This document shows, in pieces, positions 9,653-18,613 of a stretch of 64,000 nucleotides of DNA. A model generated the notes under the pieces. The model made no database searches. It was given only the letters and a program-made list of their open reading frames with translations, and was not told where the DNA came from. The translations under genes and the position numbers were made by a program. The stretch is from NCBI GenBank assembly GCA_900542575.1, contig UQOE01000004.1:62001-126000 (forward strand). The letters are read 5' to 3'. Position 1 is the first letter of the stretch. Each line of letters begins with the position of its first letter. The DNA is from an uncultured Oscillospiraceae bacterium. Lineage in GTDB: Bacteria > Bacillota > Clostridia > Oscillospirales > Acutalibacteraceae.

Positions 9653-10411
9653 ATGATCGTGCTGAAGACCAGTGAAGAGCTGGAAAAAATGCGTGTAGCA
9701 AACCGAATTTCAGCGGACGCACTGAGAAGAGTCGGAGAGGCGGTCAAACCTGGAGTTTCCACCTGGGAACTGGACCAGGTCGCCTACAAGTACATCAAGG
9801 CACAGGGGGCCGAACCGAACTTCCTGGGTCTGTACGGATTTCCGGCTACAGCATGCATCTCTGTGAATGACGAGATCATCCACGGTATCCCGAGCAAGAA
9901 AACGATCCTGAAAGACGGAGACATTGTTTCCGTCGATCTCGGCGCCAGCTATGACGGATACAACGGTGACAACGCTTATACTTTCCTGGTCGGCAATGTA
10001 GATCCCGAGGTGCAGCGGCTGTGTGATACCACACGGGAATCTCTTATGGTCGGCATAGATGCGGCAGTGCCCGGAAACCGAATCGGCGACATTGGGCATG
10101 CGGTGCAGGAGTACTGCGAGAGCAGGGGCTTCGGCGTCGTCCGCGAATACGAAGGACACGGCGTTGGCACGAAACTTCATGAAGATCCCGGCGTTCCGAA
10201 CTACGGAAAAGCCGGCCGGGGCATTCGTCTTCTCCCCGGCATGGTCATTGCGATTGAGCCGATGATCACGCAGGGCTCTCCCAAGATCAAACAGATGCCG
10301 GACGGTTGGACAGTAAAGACGGCAGACGGAAAAGCCGCTGCCCACTATGAAAACACCATAGCTATTACCGACAACGGCCCCGAAATCCTGACCTGGGGCA
10401 GAACCTTATAA
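9653..10411 (+). CDS. map: Methionine aminopeptidase type I
   Basis: It removes the initiator methionine from new proteins. The 252-residue product shows the pita-bread fold metal ligands: two aspartates in [15 protein letters not shown], His in [19 protein letters not shown], and glutamates in AIEPM and YENTIAIT. There is no N-terminal zinc-finger extension. It starts three bases after the adk stop. The KOW/L14e-like gene that follows map in some Clostridia is absent. Confidence 0.96.
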   Translation: MIVLKTSEELEKMRVANRISADALRRVGEAVKPGVSTWELDQVAYKYIKAQGAEPNFLGLYGFPATACISVNDEIIHGIPSKKTILKDGDIVSVDLGASYDGYNGDNAYTFLVGNVDPEVQRLCDTTRESLMVGIDAAVPGNRIGDIGHAVQEYCESRGFGVVREYEGHGVGTKLHEDPGVPNYGKAGRGIRLLPGMVIAIEPMITQGSPKIKQMPDGWTVKTADGKAAAHYENTIAITDNGPEILTWGRTL

Positions 10412-10425
10412 GGAGAGGAAAAAAC

Positions 10426-10644
10426 ATGTCGAAAGAGGATATGATCGAAGTCGAAGGTACCGTAGTAGAAGCTCTTCCGAACACCATGTTCAAGGTTGAG
10501 CTGGAGAACGGTCACCAGATTCTGGCCCATATTTCCGGCAAACTCCGGATGAACTTCATCCGCATCCTGCCGGGCGACAAGGTAACGGTCGAGATGTCGC
10601 CATATGACCTTACCCGCGGCCGCATTACATGGCGATCCAAATAA
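10426..10644 (+). CDS. infA: Translation initiation factor IF-1
   Basis: IF-1 binds the 30S A site during initiation. The 72-residue OB-fold product starts [18 protein letters not shown] and contains the [15 protein letters not shown] and [21 protein letters not shown] signatures. Length is standard. AAGGAGAGG precedes the ATG. It sits between map and rpmJ as in most Firmicutes. Confidence 0.97.
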   Translation: MSKEDMIEVEGTVVEALPNTMFKVELENGHQILAHISGKLRMNFIRILPGDKVTVEMSPYDLTRGRITWRSK

Positions 10645-10684
10645 GCACAATACAGTTTTATTTACAGCTGGGAGGTAACACACA

Positions 10685-10798
10685 ATGAAAGTCAGACCTT
10701 CTGTCAAAAAGATGTGCGAGAAATGCAAGATTATTAAGCGCAAGGGTAAAGTCATGGTCATCTGTGAAAACCCGAAGCACAAACAGCGCCAGGGCTAA
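10685..10798 (+). CDS. rpmJ: 50S ribosomal protein L36
   Basis: This 37-residue gene is easily overlooked because of its size. It starts [15 protein letters not shown] and continues through [13 protein letters not shown]. The C-x2-C...C...H pattern (CEKC, C, H) is the zinc ribbon of L36, which stabilises 23S rRNA domain VI. GGGAGG precedes the ATG. It lies between infA and rpsM as expected. It is the zinc-dependent paralogue. Confidence 0.95.
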   Translation: MKVRPSVKKMCEKCKIIKRKGKVMVICENPKHKQRQG

Positions 10799-10837
10799 TT
10801 GTCCCTGTAAAGACCCGAATTTTTTGGAGGTGCAATC

Positions 10838-11206
10838 ATGGCCCGTATTTCAGGCGTCGATCTGCCGAGAGATAAGAGAATCGAAATCGCACTCACTTAT
10901 ATCTACGGTATCGGCAAGAAAACCGCAGACGACATCATCAATGCCACCGGCGTAAACCCGGACACCCGCGTCAGAGACCTGACCGAGGAAGATGTCGCAA
11001 AGCTTCGTGACTATATCGATAAAAACGTAAAGGTCGAGGGTGATCTCCGCCGTGAGACCGCATTCGACATCAAGAGACTGATCGAGATCGGTTCCTATCG
11101 CGGTACCCGTCACAGAAAAGGCCTTCCGGTAAGAGGACAGAATTCCAAGAACAATGCCCGTACCCGCAAAGGTCCGAAGAAAACGATCGCTAACAAGAAG
11201 AAATAA
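10838..11206 (+). CDS. rpsM: 30S ribosomal protein S13
   Basis: S13 forms part of the intersubunit bridges and contacts the P-site tRNA. The 122-residue product starts [18 protein letters not shown], has the helix-hairpin-helix [11 protein letters not shown], and the conserved [25 protein letters not shown] tail. A strong GGAGG precedes the start. This is the first gene of the alpha-operon part. Confidence 0.97.
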   Translation: MARISGVDLPRDKRIEIALTYIYGIGKKTADDIINATGVNPDTRVRDLTEEDVAKLRDYIDKNVKVEGDLRRETAFDIKRLIEIGSYRGTRHRKGLPVRGQNSKNNARTRKGPKKTIANKKK

Positions 11207-11222
11207 TCAGGGGGGATAAGTT

Positions 11223-11627
11223 TTGGCAAACAAAGGTTCTAAGAAGACCGCAGCTACCCGCAGACGCCGCGACCGCAAGACGGTTGAACACGGTTCTGCT
11301 CATATTCAGTCCACCTTCAACAACACCATCGTAACGATCACTGACCTTCAGGGCAACGCCGTATCCTGGGCCAGCGCCGGCGAGCTCGGCTTCCGCGGTT
11401 CTAAGAAATCGACTCCGTTCGCTGCACAGAATGCCGCTGAAACCGCCGCAAAGATTGCCATCGATCATGGTATGAAGACCGTCGAAGTCTATGTCAAGGG
11501 CCCGGGTGCCGGACGTGAATCCGCAATCCGTGCACTGCAGACCGCCGGCCTCGAAGTCAACTCCATCAAGGATGTCACTCCGATTCCGCACAACGGCTGC
11601 CGCCCGCCTAAGAGAAGACGTGTCTGA
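11223..11627 (+). CDS. rpsK: 30S ribosomal protein S11
   Basis: S11 lies on the platform of the 30S subunit near the E site. The 134-residue product starts at TTG 11223 after GGGGG, and has a lysine/arginine-rich N-terminus, the [19 protein letters not shown] signature and the [16 protein letters not shown]-terminus. The TTG start is the only one that fits the family length. Confidence 0.95.
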   Translation: MANKGSKKTAATRRRRDRKTVEHGSAHIQSTFNNTIVTITDLQGNAVSWASAGELGFRGSKKSTPFAAQNAAETAAKIAIDHGMKTVEVYVKGPGAGRESAIRALQTAGLEVNSIKDVTPIPHNGCRPPKRRRV

Positions 11628-11649
11628 TTGTTAAGGAGGATCCTGTACT

Positions 11650-12252
11650 ATGGCAAAAAATAATCAGCCTGTCGCAAAACGCGCAAAGGCTCTCAATGTT
11701 TCTCCTGCCACCCTTGGTTACAACAAGAAAGAGACCCGCCGTAACCCGAAGGGCAACATGAGAAGAAAGCAGTCCGAGTATGCTCTTCAGCTCAACGAGA
11801 AGCAGAAAGTAAAGTTTATCTATGGCATCCAGGAGAAGCAGTTTGCTTCTTACTATGAGAAAGCTGCGAAAGAGACCGGTAAGACCGGTGAGAACCTCCT
11901 TGTTCTCTGCGAGCGCCGTCTGGACAACGTCGTCTATCATCTCGGCTTCGCTTCTACCCGCCGTCAGGCCCGTCAGCTTGTCAACCATGGTCACTTTACA
12001 GTTGACGGCAAGAAAGTAAATATTCCTTCCTTCCAGGTAAAACCGGGTATGGAGATCGCGGTCAAAGAGAAGTCCCTTTCCTCTCCGATTTTCTCCCGCC
12101 TTACCGGTGAAGATGCTCCGGTCGTCAACATTCCGGAGTGGCTCGAGCGTGACAAGAATGCGCTCAAGGGAACCGTTCTTCGTATGCCCACCCGTGACGA
12201 TGTAGACTTCGATGTCGCTGAACACCTCATCGTTGAGTACTACTCCAAATAA
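11650..12252 (+). CDS. rpsD: 30S ribosomal protein S4
   Basis: S4 is a primary 16S rRNA-binding and fidelity protein, and in many bacteria the autoregulator of the alpha operon. The 200-residue product has the S4 RNA-binding domain RRLDNVVYHLGFASTRRQAR and the VNHGHFTVDGKKVNIPS segment. The N-terminus lacks the zinc-binding cysteines seen in some paralogues. AAGGAGG lies before the ATG. Confidence 0.96.
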   Translation: MAKNNQPVAKRAKALNVSPATLGYNKKETRRNPKGNMRRKQSEYALQLNEKQKVKFIYGIQEKQFASYYEKAAKETGKTGENLLVLCERRLDNVVYHLGFASTRRQARQLVNHGHFTVDGKKVNIPSFQVKPGMEIAVKEKSLSSPIFSRLTGEDAPVVNIPEWLERDKNALKGTVLRMPTRDDVDFDVAEHLIVEYYSK

Positions 12253-12300
12253 TTAATGTCACGTAACCCCGACATATTTAAACTTTAAGGAGGGTTTTGA

Positions 12301-13251
12301 ATGATCGGTATTGAGAAGCCCAATATTGAAGTCTACTGCCCAGATGATGACAATACTTATGGCAAGTTCACTCTGGAACCGCTGGAAAGAGGATTCGGCA
12401 CGACACTCGGCAACAGCATGCGCCGTGTGCTTCTCTCTTCCCTGCCGGGCTATGCCATCAAATCTGTCAAAATCGACGGCGTTCTTCACGAGTTTTCCAC
12501 GATTCCGGGCGTCAAAGAAGACGTAACTGAGATCGTTCTGAACCTCAAGAGCGTGATCATCAAGATCAACGGCGATGGACCGAAGACGGTCTATATCGAT
12601 GCATCCGGGGAAGGCGAAGTAACTGCCGGTGACATTAAAGGCGACTCCGAGATTGAAATTTTCAACCCTGAACTGCATATTGCCACCCTTGACAAAGATG
12701 CGAAGCTCACGATGGAAATGACGGTTGACAACGGCCGCGGTTATGTTTCTTCCGAGAGAAACAAGCAGGAGCTTGAACCGCCGATCGGTGTCATTGCAAT
12801 TGATTCTATCTATTCACCTGTAAACAAGGTCAATTTTACTGTAGAGAACACACGTGTCGGTCAGCGGATCGACTATGACAAACTGGTCCTTGAAGTGTGG
12901 ACAAACGGTACGATCTCTGCAAAAGAGGCGGTATCGCTTGCTGCCAAGATCCTCAACGATCACCTCAAGTTGTTTATCGACTTGTCTGAGAATGAGTATA
13001 TGACGGACGTTCTCGTAGAGAAGGATGACGACTCCCGCGAGAAAGCTCTGGAGATGACCATTGAAGAGCTTGATCTGTCTGTTCGTTCCTTTAACTGCTT
13101 AAAGAGAGCAGGCATCAATACAGTAGAGGATTTGACCAACAAATCGGAAGAAGACATGATGAAAGTCCGTAACCTTGGTAAGAAATCTCTTGACGAAGTC
13201 GTTGCGAAACTGGATTCCCTCGGATTCTCTCTCCGTAAAGATGACGAATAA
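12301..13251 (+). CDS. rpoA: RNA polymerase alpha subunit
   Basis: Alpha dimerises to nucleate RNA polymerase assembly, and its C-terminal domain contacts activators and UP elements. The 316-residue product has the N-terminal domain with [23 protein letters not shown] and, after an acidic linker near residue 235, a C-terminal domain with [16 protein letters not shown] and [10 protein letters not shown]. The length is normal. A 48-base gap separates it from rpsD, with AAGGAGGG before the ATG. Confidence 0.97.
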   Translation: MIGIEKPNIEVYCPDDDNTYGKFTLEPLERGFGTTLGNSMRRVLLSSLPGYAIKSVKIDGVLHEFSTIPGVKEDVTEIVLNLKSVIIKINGDGPKTVYIDASGEGEVTAGDIKGDSEIEIFNPELHIATLDKDAKLTMEMTVDNGRGYVSSERNKQELEPPIGVIAIDSIYSPVNKVNFTVENTRVGQRIDYDKLVLEVWTNGTISAKEAVSLAAKILNDHLKLFIDLSENEYMTDVLVEKDDDSREKALEMTIEELDLSVRSFNCLKRAGINTVEDLTNKSEEDMMKVRNLGKKSLDEVVAKLDSLGFSLRKDDE

Positions 13252-13268
13252 CAAAAGGAGTGATTTTC

Positions 13269-13610
13269 ATGCCAGGCACTAGAAAACTGGGCAGAGCAAG
13301 TGATCACCGCAAAGCAATGCTTCGTGCAATGGTTACCTATCTGTTTGAAAATGGCAAGATTGAGACAACGGTCACCCGCGCCAAGGAAGTCCGCGCTATG
13401 GCGGAGAAAATGATCACCATCGCAAAGAAGGGCGATCTCAGCGCAAAGAGACAGGTTCTAGGCTACGTTACCAAAGAGGACGTTGTCAAGAAGCTTTTCG
13501 ATGAAATTGCACCGAAGTATGCGGACGTCAACGGCGGCTACACGCGGATCATCAAGACCGGCCCGCGCCGCGGCGATGCAGCAGAGATGTGCATCATCGA
13601 GCTCGTCTGA
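13269..13610 (+). CDS. rplQ: 50S ribosomal protein L17
   Basis: L17 is at the tunnel exit. The 113-residue product starts [20 protein letters not shown] and ends [15 protein letters not shown] 13269 is nine bases after AAAGGAG; a GTG at 13260 overlaps that site. It closes the ribosomal super-operon, since a terminator follows, in contrast with many Firmicutes where the ECF transporter and truA genes continue. Confidence 0.95.
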   Translation: MPGTRKLGRASDHRKAMLRAMVTYLFENGKIETTVTRAKEVRAMAEKMITIAKKGDLSAKRQVLGYVTKEDVVKKLFDEIAPKYADVNGGYTRIIKTGPRRGDAAEMCIIELV

Positions 13611-13644
13611 TCGATCGGCGAACATTATTATTTCTAAAATCAGA

Positions 13645-13688
13645 GACACACAGTCTGCGGACAACTCCCGGACTGTGTGCCTTTTTTG
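13645..13688 (+). terminator. Intrinsic terminator of the ribosomal super-operon
   Basis: A nine-base stem (CACACAGTC pairing with GACTGTGTG) with a 15-base loop is followed by a run of six T after CC. It ends transcription of the long ribosomal operon 35 bases past rplQ. Confidence 0.9.
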
Positions 13689-14018
13689 TGCGGTAATGGC
13701 ATGGTGTCAAAATTATTAAATTATTAACGGAAAAAATAGTAGAATTTCCACAATTTGCGGCAAAATAGAAGAAATGATTTGAGAATCTACAAGCAGTTGT
13801 GGCATTCTGACGAAACGGCCGGACTGCGTTATTTTTTGAACGTGCGTTACGGGAAATTCCCGTGCTTTTCGCAAAAAGTTTGTCACAATATTATTATTGT
13901 GCACAATGTGATAATATTAACAAGAAAATTTTTATTAAAATTAACCAGAAAAGTGTTGTATACTATAGCTGTACTTTGGGTGTATATATGGAATTTACAC
14001 GAATGGAGGTAACAACTT
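13689..14018 (+). promoter_or_regulatory. Control region of the hydrogenase operon with weak promoter
   Basis: The 408-base intergenic stretch after rplQ (13611-14018) is AT-rich with no gene-like frame. A -10-like TATACT lies at 13959-13964 with only a poor -35 (TTAAAA, 18 bases upstream), so an activator or relief of repression is likely. TTGTGCACAA, a perfect ten-base palindrome, is at 13897-13906. An imperfect inverted repeat (CACAATA / TATTGTG) spans 13884-13901. A Rex-like site follows at 13906. GGAGG lies before the first gene. Confidence 0.6.
13906..13923. promoter_or_regulatory. Putative Rex operator
   Basis: ATGTGATAATATTAACAA matches the clostridial Rex consensus TTGTTAA-N4-TTAACAA in 4 of 7 positions on the left and all 7 on the right. 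Rex is a redox repressor that senses the NADH/NAD ratio and is known to control hydrogenase and fermentation genes in Clostridia. The site lies about 35-50 bases upstream of the candidate -10 element. The assignment is by motif resemblance only. Confidence 0.45.
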
Positions 14019-14507
14019 ATGGCAACCAAAAACAAAGTTGCGTTTGCCGGCACGAAAGAGCAGGAGAAGGAACTCCGGGACTTTATCGAGGCCAACCGGG
14101 AGACGCCGGGTGCACTGATGCCCATCCTGCAGAAAGCGCAGGAAATCTACGGGTATCTGCCCATTGAGGTTCAGACCATGATTTCCGATGCGACCGGTGA
14201 GCCGTTGGAAAAAATCTATGGCATCTCGACCTTCTATGCGCAGTTTGCACTGTATCCGAAGGGTGAAAATCAGATCTCCGTATGTCTTGGAACCGCATGT
14301 TATGTAAAAGGTTCGCAGGCTGTATACGATAAGATCTCCGAAACCCTTGGCATCGATGAGGGCGAATGTACAGAAGATCGCAAGTTCTCACTGGAATCCT
14401 GCCGCTGCGTCGGCGCGTGCGGTCTTGCACCGGTAATGGTCATCAATGATGATGTATACGGACGCATGACGCCGGAACAGGTAGAAGAAATCCTTGCAAA
14501 ATATTGA
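14019..14507 (+). CDS. NuoE-like thioredoxin-fold [2Fe-2S] subunit of NAD-linked hydrogenase
   Basis: This is the HydC/HndA-type subunit that passes electrons between the NuoF-like flavoprotein and the hydrogenase. The 162-residue product has an N-terminal helical bundle (PGALMPILQKAQEIYGYLP), then a thioredoxin-like domain with the four cluster cysteines Cys89, Cys94, Cys130 and Cys134. Cys128 is an extra nearby cysteine. It is the first gene after the Rex-like site with GGAGG upstream. Its partners NuoF and HydA are 4 kb downstream, separated by seven accessory genes. Confidence 0.9.
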   Translation: MATKNKVAFAGTKEQEKELRDFIEANRETPGALMPILQKAQEIYGYLPIEVQTMISDATGEPLEKIYGISTFYAQFALYPKGENQISVCLGTACYVKGSQAVYDKISETLGIDEGECTEDRKFSLESCRCVGACGLAPVMVINDDVYGRMTPEQVEEILAKY

Positions 14508-14541
14508 GCAGAGGCAAGGTTCAGGAAAGGTGTGAACAGGC

Positions 14542-14898
14542 TTGAAATTACGGGAAGTGAAAGACCTTCTGGAAGCCACAGTAGAGACCGGAGAAGATCT
14601 CCTGGACGCGGAGGTCGGCAATGCATTCGGCAGTGACATGATGAGCGAAGTGCTCGCCTATGTACAGGACCAGGGTGTCCTGATGACCGGTTTGGTAAAC
14701 GAGCAGGTCATCCGAACTGCGGCAATGATGAACATGGAATGTGTCGTTATGGTGCGCGGCAAGACGCCGACGCCGAATATGATTGCTATTGCGAAGGAAA
14801 ACGATGTATGTATCCTCCGCACGGACCTCACTCTCTATGAGTCCAGCGGTCGGCTCTATGTCAATGGAATGAATCCGACAGGTCATCACTATGTCTGA
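14542..14898 (+). CDS. DRTGG-like domain protein, first copy
   Basis: The 118-residue product begins at TTG 14542: an in-frame TGA lies just upstream, and AGGAAAGG is 11 bases before. The sequence (REVKDLLEATVETGEDLLDAEV, broken here as REVKDLL and DLLDAEV, then GSDMMSEVLAYV and VMVRGKTPTPNMIAIA) resembles DRTGG-domain proteins, which bind nucleotides in CBS/phosphotransacetylase-like contexts. No catalytic motif is seen. It overlaps the next gene by eight bases. A related but shorter protein is encoded at 16601. Exact ligand and function are unknown. Confidence 0.7.
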   Translation: MKLREVKDLLEATVETGEDLLDAEVGNAFGSDMMSEVLAYVQDQGVLMTGLVNEQVIRTAAMMNMECVVMVRGKTPTPNMIAIAKENDVCILRTDLTLYESSGRLYVNGMNPTGHHYV

Positions 14899-15313
14899 GC
14901 CTATTAAGCTGGTCTATGAGGTTGACGGCACCAATTTTGCCGCCGCCGGAGACGCCTCCATGCAGCTCAAGAAGGAGCTGCGGACGCTGGGTTTTCCCAG
15001 CAATTTCATTCGCCGCACATCTATCGCCATGTATGAAGGCGAAATCAACATGGTCATACATGCAGGCGGCGGAGAGGCTACGGTCCTCATTTACCCGGAT
15101 CACCTGGAAATTACACTGGCTGACCACGGCCCCGGTATTCCGGACATCGACCTCGCCATGAAAGCGGGTTATTCCACTGCACCGGAAGAGGTGCGGAATA
15201 TCGGATTCGGAGCCGGTATGGGCCTGCCCAATATGAAAAAAAATTCCGACGAAATTGAAATCGACTCCACCGTCGGCGTCGGAACGACCGTTAGAATGAA
15301 AATACTGGTATAA
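14891..15313 (+). CDS. RsbW-like GHKL ATPase (anti-sigma or serine kinase type)
   Basis: The 140-residue product is a single GHKL ATPase domain of the kind found in RsbW/SpoIIAB-like serine kinases. The N-box region (IRRTSIAMYEGEINMVIHA, with E-x2-N) is followed by ADHGPGIPD (G1) and GFGAGMGLPNMKK (G2), then GTTVRM. There is no sensor or dimerisation domain, so it probably acts on a protein partner encoded in the same operon. It overlaps the preceding gene and is one base from the next. Confidence 0.8.
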   Translation: MSEPIKLVYEVDGTNFAAAGDASMQLKKELRTLGFPSNFIRRTSIAMYEGEINMVIHAGGGEATVLIYPDHLEITLADHGPGIPDIDLAMKAGYSTAPEEVRNIGFGAGMGLPNMKKNSDEIEIDSTVGVGTTVRMKILV

Positions 15314-15314
15314 C

Positions 15315-16604
15315 ATGGGAAACTATAAACATTCTGTCACACTGGCAGTGGAAAAATGCAAGGGCTGTACAAACTGCCTGAAGCGCTGTCCCACAGAGGC
15401 CATCCGCATCCGCGACGGCCACGCAGTCATCAGTTCTGAGAGCTGCGTCGACTGCGGCGAATGTATCCGCAAATGTCCGTATCGGGCAAAGAAAGCGGTC
15501 AGCGACCCGCTCTCCATGATGAACGGGTTCAAATATAAAGTGGCTATGCCGGCGCCGGCGTTTTATGGACAGTTTGACCACCTGAACAATATCAACTATG
15601 TCCTTAAAGCACTGCTGGACATCGGGTTTGACGACGTCTTTGAAGTGGCCAGGGCGGCAGAAATTGTTTCCGGATATTCCAAGCGGTATATCAAACGAAA
15701 AGATGTGCCGAAACCGATCATCAGCTCAGCCTGTCCGGTCATCGCGCGGCTCATCAGTATCCGCTATCCGGACTTTATCGAAAATGTCATGCCGATGCTT
15801 CCGCCGGTGGACATCGCGGCCAAACTGGCCCGCCGCGAGGCGAAGATGAAACACCCGGAGCTCTCCGATGAGGACATCGGCATCTTCTTTATCGCTCCAT
15901 GCCCTGCAAAAGTAAGTTACCTCCAGAATGAGGCGGAACAGGGACGGAAACTTGTGGACGGCGTCTTCAGCATGAGTGAACTCTACCTGAAGATCGTCAC
16001 CAAGATGAAGCCCAAAGAAATTCCCCCGCTTCTGTCGAGAACCGGACGCATTGGAATCCGCTGGGCCGGGGCCGGCGGAGAGGCAAGGGCGCTCTCCAAG
16101 CACCGCTTCCTCGCCGCAGATGGCATTGAAAATGTCATAGACGTACTGGAAAACATGGACAACGACACACTGCCGGACCTTGACTTTATTGAACTCGATG
16201 CCTGCAATGGCGGCTGCGTGGGCGGCGTTATGGCTATGGAAAACCCCTATATCGCCAAAGCGCGTCTGCTCCATCTGGAGAAGGGGCTCCCGCTCTCCGT
16301 CAACTGGGACTTCGAGGAGGATGATGTCTCGGACGAAATCCCGGACGGGTTCTTCACAGACGAGGAACTCACCTACACGCCGCCCGCTGCGCTGGATACC
16401 GACATGAAGAAGGCATTTCAGAAGCGCATTGAAATTCAGAAAATTCTGGAGCGGCTTCCGGAGCTGGACTGCGGGTCCTGCGGTGCACCAACGTGCCGCG
16501 CGTTCGCGGAAGACGTGGTCCGAGGGCTTGTGACCGAGGACCAGTGTGTCGTTCAAATGAGAGAAAACCTCAATGAGGAGCACCGAAAGGAGAACGGGGA
16601 ATGA
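15315..16604 (+). CDS. HsfB-like putative sensory [FeFe]-hydrogenase homologue
   Basis: The 429-residue protein has two [4Fe-4S] ferredoxin motifs (Cys15-25 and Cys44-54), a hydrogenase large-subunit core and a C-terminal four-cysteine cluster domain (Cys386, 389, 394 and 411). The H-cluster loops are divergent: L1 reads SSACP with Cys140, L2 APCPAK with Cys196, L3 DACNGGC with Cys297 and Cys301. The cysteines that bind the cubane are present, but the neighbouring proton-transfer cysteine is Ala139. This fits the HsfB class proposed to sense H2 or redox state rather than produce H2. Genes on both sides overlap or abut it. Confidence 0.82.
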   Translation: MGNYKHSVTLAVEKCKGCTNCLKRCPTEAIRIRDGHAVISSESCVDCGECIRKCPYRAKKAVSDPLSMMNGFKYKVAMPAPAFYGQFDHLNNINYVLKALLDIGFDDVFEVARAAEIVSGYSKRYIKRKDVPKPIISSACPVIARLISIRYPDFIENVMPMLPPVDIAAKLARREAKMKHPELSDEDIGIFFIAPCPAKVSYLQNEAEQGRKLVDGVFSMSELYLKIVTKMKPKEIPPLLSRTGRIGIRWAGAGGEARALSKHRFLAADGIENVIDVLENMDNDTLPDLDFIELDACNGGCVGGVMAMENPYIAKARLLHLEKGLPLSVNWDFEEDDVSDEIPDGFFTDEELTYTPPAALDTDMKKAFQKRIEIQKILERLPELDCGSCGAPTCRAFAEDVVRGLVTEDQCVVQMRENLNEEHRKENGE

Positions 16605-16927
16605 CGGTATCAGAGATGGCCGATCGGCTGCACCTGAATGTTCTGGCTATGCCGAATCCCGACCGGGAGGTGGAGAGCGGCTACGCCGGCGACATGCCCA
16701 GCTGGGTTATGGGAAACGCCGAGCAGGGCTGTGCCTGGCTGACCATAATGAACAACCGGAATATTGTCGCAGTTGCGGTTCTTCTCGACATGTGCTGCAT
16801 CATTGTGGCAGAGGGGAGCGAAGTACCCGAAGAGGTGGTGGAACTCGCCAACAGCCGGGAGGTCAACCTTCTGAGCTCAAAGAAAGACGTCTTCACCCTC
16901 GCCGGAGAAATCGCTGGCCTGTTATGA
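16601..16927 (+). CDS. DRTGG-like domain protein, second copy
   Basis: The 108-residue product (start TVSEMADRLHLNVLA, middle ENRN-like NNRNIVAVAVLLDMCCIIVAEG, end VFTLAGEIAGLL) resembles the domain at 14542 and DRTGG-type proteins found beside HsfB genes in Clostridia. No catalytic residues are evident. It overlaps the preceding stop by four bases and the next start by four, so the block is tightly coupled. Ligand unknown. Confidence 0.65.
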   Translation: MTVSEMADRLHLNVLAMPNPDREVESGYAGDMPSWVMGNAEQGCAWLTIMNNRNIVAVAVLLDMCCIIVAEGSEVPEEVVELANSREVNLLSSKKDVFTLAGEIAGLL

Positions 16928-17658
16928 GGACCGTAGCGTGTGATCTCCACATGCACTCCTGCCTGTCTCCCTGCGGGGAGGACACCATGACGCCGGCGAC
17001 GGCGGCTGGCCTCTCTCGATTAAGCGGTGTAGACGTCGCAGCTCTGACGGACCACAACACGGTCCGCAACGACCCTGCGTTCGCAGAGGCATGTGAGGCA
17101 TACGGAATCAGTCCGCTCTGCGGAATGGAACTGACGACGGCCGAGGAAATCCACATGGTCTGTCTGTTTCTGAACTATGAGGCAGCCGCCTCTTTTGAAA
17201 AAGAGGTCTGGAGCAGACGGGTCCATATTAAAAACCGTCCGGAATATTTCGGGCATCAGCTCCGTATGAATGCGGACGATGAAGTACTGGGGGAAGAGGA
17301 CGATCTTCTTCCGAACGCAACCGGCTGGGGCCTGACAGAGGCCTATGAGCTTGTGGAGCGGCACGGCGGCGTCTGTTTTCCCGCACATGTGGACCGGGAC
17401 GCCAACGGCATCATCGCAGTACTGGGTACCTTTCCGGCAGATCCGCCGTTCGGCATTGCCGAGTTTCGAGATTTTGGAAACATCCCGTCCTATACGGAAC
17501 AGTATCCGAATCTCCGTGGCCTGTTTTATACGTACGGCTCTGACGCCCACCGCCCGGAAGCCATTCCGGAGCAGGCGGCGTTTACGATGGAGGTTCCGGA
17601 CGACGGAACGCCTGCAGAGGCCGTGTTCGAGGTGCTCCGCAGCCATATGAGACGATAG
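16924..17658 (+). CDS. PHP-domain metal-dependent phosphoesterase
   Basis: The 244-residue protein carries the PHP metal-binding pattern: DLHMHS near residue 7, TDHN near 41, a glutamate in GMELTT, AHVD and C-terminal GSDAH. PHP enzymes hydrolyse phosphodiesters or phosphomonoesters such as nucleotide 3'-phosphates. It starts at the ATGA overlap with the preceding gene and its stop is nine bases before the next one. Within this operon a signalling or nucleotide-turnover role is plausible but not shown. Confidence 0.88.
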   Translation: MRTVACDLHMHSCLSPCGEDTMTPATAAGLSRLSGVDVAALTDHNTVRNDPAFAEACEAYGISPLCGMELTTAEEIHMVCLFLNYEAAASFEKEVWSRRVHIKNRPEYFGHQLRMNADDEVLGEEDDLLPNATGWGLTEAYELVERHGGVCFPAHVDRDANGIIAVLGTFPADPPFGIAEFRDFGNIPSYTEQYPNLRGLFYTYGSDAHRPEAIPEQAAFTMEVPDDGTPAEAVFEVLRSHMRR

Positions 17659-17667
17659 GAGGCCGCT

Positions 17668-18228
17668 GTGCAGGAACTTTCCCTCTATATTCTGGATATC
17701 ACAGAGAACAGTGTGTCCGCCGGCGCCGATCTCATTGAAATCCTCATCGACGAGGACGGCCCCATCATGACCATCCGTATCAAGGACAACGGCCGGGGGA
17801 TGAGCGCCGAGACCGTTCAGAAGCTTGCCGATCCGTTCTACACCACCCGGACCACCCGACCGGTCGGAATGGGTGTTCCGCTGTTTAAAATGGCGGCGGA
17901 AATGACCGGAGGGTCGCTTCAGATTGACTCGGTCGAAGAGCCAGCTGAGGGCCACGGTACGACGGTAACCGCCGTCTTCCACACAGACCATATCGACTGT
18001 GTGCCGCTCGGAGACATGATCTCCACTCTCATGACCCTCATTCAGGGCAGCCCCAATATCAATTTTATTTTTCACCACGGCAAAGACGGGAGGTCAGTCG
18101 ACCTCGATCTCCGGGAAGTCCGCGAACAGCTGGGACCGGAAGTCCCTGTCAGCGAACCGGCCGTCCTCGCCTGGATTCACGATTATTTGAAGGAACAATA
18201 TGACGACCTAAATAAGGAGGAATCATAA
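17668..18228 (+). CDS. GHKL ATPase domain protein, histidine-kinase type without phosphoacceptor
   Basis: The 186-residue product starts at GTG 17668 after AGGAGG. It has an ATPase core: N box LDITENSVSAGA, G1 DNGRGM, F box DPFYTTR, G2 GMGVPLFKMAAEM and GTTVTAVF. No HisKA helix or transmembrane sensor is present. The C-terminal half (MISTLMTLIQGSPN onward) is not recognised. Together with the ATPase at 14891 it gives the module two unlinked kinase-like proteins. Confidence 0.82.
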   Translation: MQELSLYILDITENSVSAGADLIEILIDEDGPIMTIRIKDNGRGMSAETVQKLADPFYTTRTTRPVGMGVPLFKMAAEMTGGSLQIDSVEEPAEGHGTTVTAVFHTDHIDCVPLGDMISTLMTLIQGSPNINFIFHHGKDGRSVDLDLREVREQLGPEVPVSEPAVLAWIHDYLKEQYDDLNKEES

Positions 18229-18230
18229 GA

Positions 18231-18599
18231 ATGAAAAGCCTGCAGGAGCTTGCAGCTATCCGCGAGCAGACAAAAGCGAAAATGGCACTTCGTGAGAAGG
18301 CAGGACAGATCCGCGTTGTCGTCGGCATGGCGACCTGCGGAATTGCAGCTGGCGCACGGCCAGTCCTGAGCACCTTTGTCGAAGAAGTCAACAAAGAGGG
18401 CCTTCAGGGCAAGGTCAGCGTAGAACAGACCGGCTGCATCGGCATCTGCCAGTATGAGCCCGTCGTCGAGGTCTTCGACGGAGATCAGAAGACCACCTAT
18501 GTAAAAATGACCTCCGAAAAAGCGAAACGCGTTGTCGCCGAGCATCTTGAGAAGGGCAACATTGTGAAAGAGTATACCATTGGGTATTCCAATGTTTAA
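18231..18599 (+). CDS. Thioredoxin-like [2Fe-2S] ferredoxin
   Basis: This 122-residue product is of the same fold as the C-terminal part of NuoE and the N-terminal part of NuoF. After an N-terminal helix it has MATCGIAAGARPV, GKVSVEQTGCIGIC and YEPVVEV, the signature of small ferredoxins adjacent to NuoF in multimeric hydrogenases (HydC/HndB-like). Only two base pairs separate it from the preceding ATPase. It probably carries electrons to or from the diaphorase. Confidence 0.85.
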   Translation: MKSLQELAAIREQTKAKMALREKAGQIRVVVGMATCGIAAGARPVLSTFVEEVNKEGLQGKVSVEQTGCIGICQYEPVVEVFDGDQKTTYVKMTSEKAKRVVAEHLEKGNIVKEYTIGYSNV

Positions 18600-18613
18600 A
18601 CGGAGGCGCAAAA

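Noticed and set aside
14542..14898. Start of the first DRTGG-like gene at an ATG upstream of 14542
   Set aside because: An in-frame TGA lies just before the TTG codon, so an earlier start is impossible.
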